A program made the translations under genes and the position numbers. Under the pieces are notes generated by a model that saw only the letters and a program-made list of their open reading frames with translations, searched no databases and was not told the DNA's origin. 8,703 nucleotides of DNA, taken from the NCBI GenBank assembly GCA_023399295.1, contig JAEWQF010000024.1, positions 1 to 8,703 of the forward strand. Reading direction: 5' to 3'. Shown here one piece after another: positions 6,327 to 8,703 of this stretch. Positions within the stretch are counted from its first letter, which is position 1, and each line of letters begins with the position of its first letter. This stretch comes from Bacteroidota bacterium (lineage in GTDB: Bacteria > Bacteroidota > Bacteroidia > Bacteroidales > Dysgonomonadaceae).

Positions 6327-6397
6327 CAAAAAATATCATTTTTCTGTTTCATATTATCATAATTAGAACCATTCCAGATAACCGATCGCATGATGAC

Positions 6398-6432
6398 AAA
6401 AAAAGACTGCCTCAATCAATGAGGCAGTCTTT
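6398..6432 (-). terminator. Rho-independent terminator of pnp
   Basis: The arms at 6402-6414 and 6420-6432 (AAAGACTGCCTCA and its complement) pair perfectly over 13 bp around a 5-nt loop. On the minus strand the 3' arm runs into seven consecutive T (6404-6398), a textbook intrinsic terminator for leftward transcription from pnp. It lies about 70 nt past the pnp stop codon. Confidence 0.93.
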
Positions 6433-6455
6433 CGGTTGGAGATTGTCTGACAGTT

Positions 6456-6486
6456 GGAGCGTAGTGAGGGTGTGATTCACTGCTCC
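6456..6486. other. Secondary hairpin in the pnp 3' untranslated region
   Basis: GGAGC (6456-6460) plus AGTGA (6463-6467) pair with TCACT (6477-6481) plus GCTCC (6482-6486). A 2-nt bulge (6461-6462) interrupts the 5' arm and the loop is 9 nt. It lies between the pnp stop (6500) and the strong terminator and has no U-tract. It may protect or process the pnp mRNA end, or may be incidental. Confidence 0.4.
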
Positions 6487-6499
6487 CTGTCGACACCGA

Positions 6500-8632
6500 T
6501 TAATTTTCGTTTCTTTCCGGACGGGGCAGCAATACCTTGCGGGAGAGCTTGAACTTGCCGGTGCGGGGATCCACATCGATCAGCTTCACGCGGATCTTGT
6601 CGCCCTCTTTGATGCCGGCATCTTCTACCTTCTCAAGGCGTTTCCAGTCGATCTCAGAGATGTGGAGGAGTCCGTCCTTGCCCGGCAGGAATTCGCAGAA
6701 GGCGCCATATGGCATCACCGAACGCACGGTGGCTTCATACTCTTCACCTACTTCGGGCACAGCCACGATACCTTTGATCTTGGCCATGGCGGCGTCGATG
6801 GAGGCTTTGTTGGTGGCTGAGATCTCCACTCGTCCGCGGTTGTTGATCTCCTCGATGGTGATGGTGGCACCGGTCTCCTCCTGCATACCCTGGATGATCT
6901 TGCCACCCGGTCCGATCACGGCACCGATGTAGTCTTTCGGTATCTCGATCACCTCGATACGGGGAGCGTGCGGTTTCAGATCGGCACGCGGTTCGGAGAG
7001 CGTCTCCATCATCTTGCCCATGATGTGCTCGCGACCTGCCTTGGCCTGAGCGAGTGCATTCTCGAGGATCTCATAGGAGAGTCCGTCCACCTTGATGTCC
7101 ATCTGGGTGGCAGTGATGCCGTCTCTGGTGCCGCATACCTTGAAGTCCATGTCTCCCAGGTGGTCTTCGTCTCCCAGGATGTCGGAGAGGATGGCGTAGT
7201 TCTGCCCCTTGTTCTCCGAGATGAGACCCATGGCGATGCCACTCACCGGTTTCTTCAGCGTGACGCCGGCATCCATCATGGCGAGGGTGCCCGCGCAGAC
7301 GGTGGCCATGGAGGAGGAGCCGTTCGACTCCAGGATATCGGATACCACGCGAACCACGTAGGGATAACCCTGAGGGATCATCTTTTTGAGGGCGCGGTGT
7401 GCCAGGTTGCCGTGGCCGATCTCACGACGGCCGGTGCCGCGTTGCGGACGGGCTTCGCCGGTGGAGAAGGGTGGGAAGTTGTAGTGCAGCAGAAAGCGTT
7501 CGGTGCCATGTTCCATGACATTGTCGATGATCTTCTCATCGAGCTTGGTGCCGAGGGTCACTGTGGTGAGCGACTGTGTCTCGCCGCGGGTGAAGAGTGC
7601 CGAGCCGTGGGGACCCGGTACGAAGTCCACCTCACTCCAGATGGGGCGTATCTCGGTGGTCTGACGACCGTCGAGGCGTTTGCCCTCGTCGAGGATGGAG
7701 CGGCGCATCGCCTCTTTCTCCACATCGTGGTAATACTTGCCGGCGAGTGCTGCTTTGGCATCGCGTTCCTCTTCGGGGAGTGACTCCATGAATTGGTTCA
7801 GTACCGCTTCGAAGGCAGCAATGCGTTCGTGTTTGTTGGGATTCTGTGCTGAAGCCACTGCATAGGCCGGTGCGTAGCAATTGTCCCATACCAGCTTGCG
7901 CAGTTCCTCGTCGTTTTGTTCGTGCGAGTAGGCCCGTTTTTCAGTTTTACCGACAGCCTCTGTCAGTTCCATCTGCACACGGCAGTGATGCTTGATCTCC
8001 TCGTGGGCGAACTTGATGGCTTCGAGCATCTCAGCTTCCGACACCTCGTTCATCTCACCTTCCACCATCATGATGTTGTCGAGGGTGGCACCCACCATGA
8101 TGTCCATGTCGGCCTGAGCCAGCTGCTGGATGGTGGGGTTGATCACGAACTCGCCGTTGATGCGTGCCACACGTGCTTCCGAGATGGGTCCGTTAAAGGG
8201 GATGTCGGAGACGGCCAGTGCCGCCGAGGCAGCCAGTCCGGCCAGTGCGTCGGGCATGTTGTCACCATCGGCTGAGAAGAGGATCACATTCACAAATACT
8301 TCGGCGTGGTAATCGTCCGGAAAGAGGGGTCTCAATGCACGGTCGATCAAACGGCTTGTCAATATCTCAGAGTCGGATGGTCGTCCTTCTCTTTTCAGAA
8401 AGCCGCCCGGGAAGCGCCCCGAGGAGGCAAATTTCTCGCGGTATTCCACCGACAGCGGCATGAAGTCGGTACCCGGGGTGGCATCTTTGGCTGCGCAAAC
8501 AGTAGCCAGCAGCATCGTGTTGCCCATACGAAGGGTCACGGAGCCGTCTGCCTGTTTTGCCAGCTTCCCCGTTTCTAGCGTGATCGTGCGTCCGTCTGAC
8601 AGTTCGATCCGCTTAACAATTGGATTCATCAT
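6500..8632 (-). CDS. pnp: Polyribonucleotide nucleotidyltransferase (PNPase)
   Basis: Trimeric 3'-to-5' exoribonuclease that phosphorolyses RNA to nucleoside diphosphates, and can add tails in reverse; a core enzyme of mRNA decay. The protein has 710 residues from the ATG at 8632 (709 from 8629), matching the usual ~710. Domains in order (numbering from MNPIVKRIEL): first RNase PH domain about 4-140, helical linker about 145-320, second RNase PH domain about 323-545, KH domain about 556-615 with VIGPGGKII (571-579), and S1 domain about 625-695 with VMPYGAFCEF. Catalytic residues are present in the second RNase PH domain: D489, D495 and K497 in EDHLGDMDFKV, plus the phosphate-binding SNGSSSMA (435-442). 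A longer reading from TTG at 8671 would overlap the promoter -7 box and is unlikely. A monocistronic gene is suggested by its own promoter and terminator. Confidence 0.98.
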   Translation of the reverse strand: MMNPIVKRIELSDGRTITLETGKLAKQADGSVTLRMGNTMLLATVCAAKDATPGTDFMPLSVEYREKFASSGRFPGGFLKREGRPSDSEILTSRLIDRALRPLFPDDYHAEVFVNVILFSADGDNMPDALAGLAASAALAVSDIPFNGPISEARVARINGEFVINPTIQQLAQADMDIMVGATLDNIMMVEGEMNEVSEAEMLEAIKFAHEEIKHHCRVQMELTEAVGKTEKRAYSHEQNDEELRKLVWDNCYAPAYAVASAQNPNKHERIAAFEAVLNQFMESLPEEERDAKAALAGKYYHDVEKEAMRRSILDEGKRLDGRQTTEIRPIWSEVDFVPGPHGSALFTRGETQSLTTVTLGTKLDEKIIDNVMEHGTERFLLHYNFPPFSTGEARPQRGTGRREIGHGNLAHRALKKMIPQGYPYVVRVVSDILESNGSSSMATVCAGTLAMMDAGVTLKKPVSGIAMGLISENKGQNYAILSDILGDEDHLGDMDFKVCGTRDGITATQMDIKVDGLSYEILENALAQAKAGREHIMGKMMETLSEPRADLKPHAPRIEVIEIPKDYIGAVIGPGGKIIQGMQEETGATITIEEINNRGRVEISATNKASIDAAMAKIKGIVAVPEVGEEYEATVRSVMPYGAFCEFLPGKDGLLHISEIDWKRLEKVEDAGIKEGDKIRVKLIDVDPRTGKFKLSRKVLLPRPERNEN

Positions 8633-8668
8633 AAATATCTGTTGTAATCTTCTAAGTGAAAAATTACA

Positions 8669-8676
8669 CAAAGGTA
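8669..8676 (-). promoter_or_regulatory. Predicted pnp promoter, Bacteroidetes -7 box TACCTTTG
   Basis: The minus strand reads TACCTTTG, an exact TAnnTTTG match, 36 bp upstream of the first in-frame ATG of pnp. Expected transcription start is near 8662-8665, leaving a leader of about 30 nt that is AT-rich and lacks a Shine-Dalgarno, as is common in Bacteroidetes. No -33 TTTG is seen in the 27 bp left before the window edge. Confidence 0.7.
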
Positions 8677-8703
8677 CATAAAGTTTTGGTTACTTGGTGC
8701 ATT

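Noticed and set aside
6968..7783. Long open frame on the + strand (271 codons) opposite pnp
   Set aside because: It lies wholly inside the strongly supported pnp gene in antisense, shows no recognisable domain, and is explained by the GC-rich codon use of pnp.
8633..8671. N-terminal extension of pnp from a TTG codon (13-14 extra residues)
   Set aside because: The TTG overlaps the TACCTTTG promoter box, so it would not be in the mRNA; PNPases of this group begin close to MNPIVK.

Overview
The window looks like chromosomal DNA from an anaerobic, amino-acid-fermenting member of the Bacteroidetes, most likely order Bacteroidales. Three things point there: two -7 promoter boxes of the TAnnTTTG type, start regions with weak Shine-Dalgarno signals, and the protein families present (Na+-pumping decarboxylase beta subunit, IorAB plus a phenylacetate-CoA ligase). 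The genus is not determined; a Proteiniphilum/Petrimonas-like organism would fit but is only a guess.

Layout. Positions 1-731 (+ strand) hold the C-terminal two thirds or so of a Na+-translocating decarboxylase beta subunit, cut by the window edge. It converges on a minus-strand cluster, and the 151-bp gap between them carries a 67-bp palindrome (777-843). The cluster is transcribed right to left: iorA (6227-4590), iorB (4578-3988), paaK-type aryl-CoA ligase (3991-2696), a protein made of two ACT domains (2558-2133) and a fold-I PLP aminotransferase (2121-883). A Bacteroidetes-type -7 box lies about 90 bp upstream of iorA. Upstream again is pnp (8632-6500, minus strand), with its own -7 box near the right edge and a strong intrinsic terminator (6398-6432) separating it from iorA.

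How the genes fit together. Aminotransferase (aromatic amino acid <-> arylpyruvate), IorAB (arylpyruvate + CoA <-> arylacetyl-CoA + CO2 + reduced ferredoxin) and PaaK (arylacetate + CoA + ATP <-> arylacetyl-CoA + AMP + PPi) make a complete three-step route between aromatic amino acids and arylacetates. It can be read as fermentation of Phe/Tyr/Trp, or in reverse as salvage of phenylacetate, hydroxyphenylacetate or indoleacetate by reductive carboxylation. The double-ACT protein is a plausible amino-acid sensor for the pathway.

The less ordinary features are non-coding. A degenerate 7-bp tandem repeat occurs in two gaps of the cluster. Ten units lie in 2570-2639. Three units in 4588-4608 run into iorA and encode its last residues. 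A related core also sits inside the 777-843 palindrome. I see no mobile element, CRISPR array, tRNA or rRNA, and no evidence of a wholly new system; the core genes are of known families.
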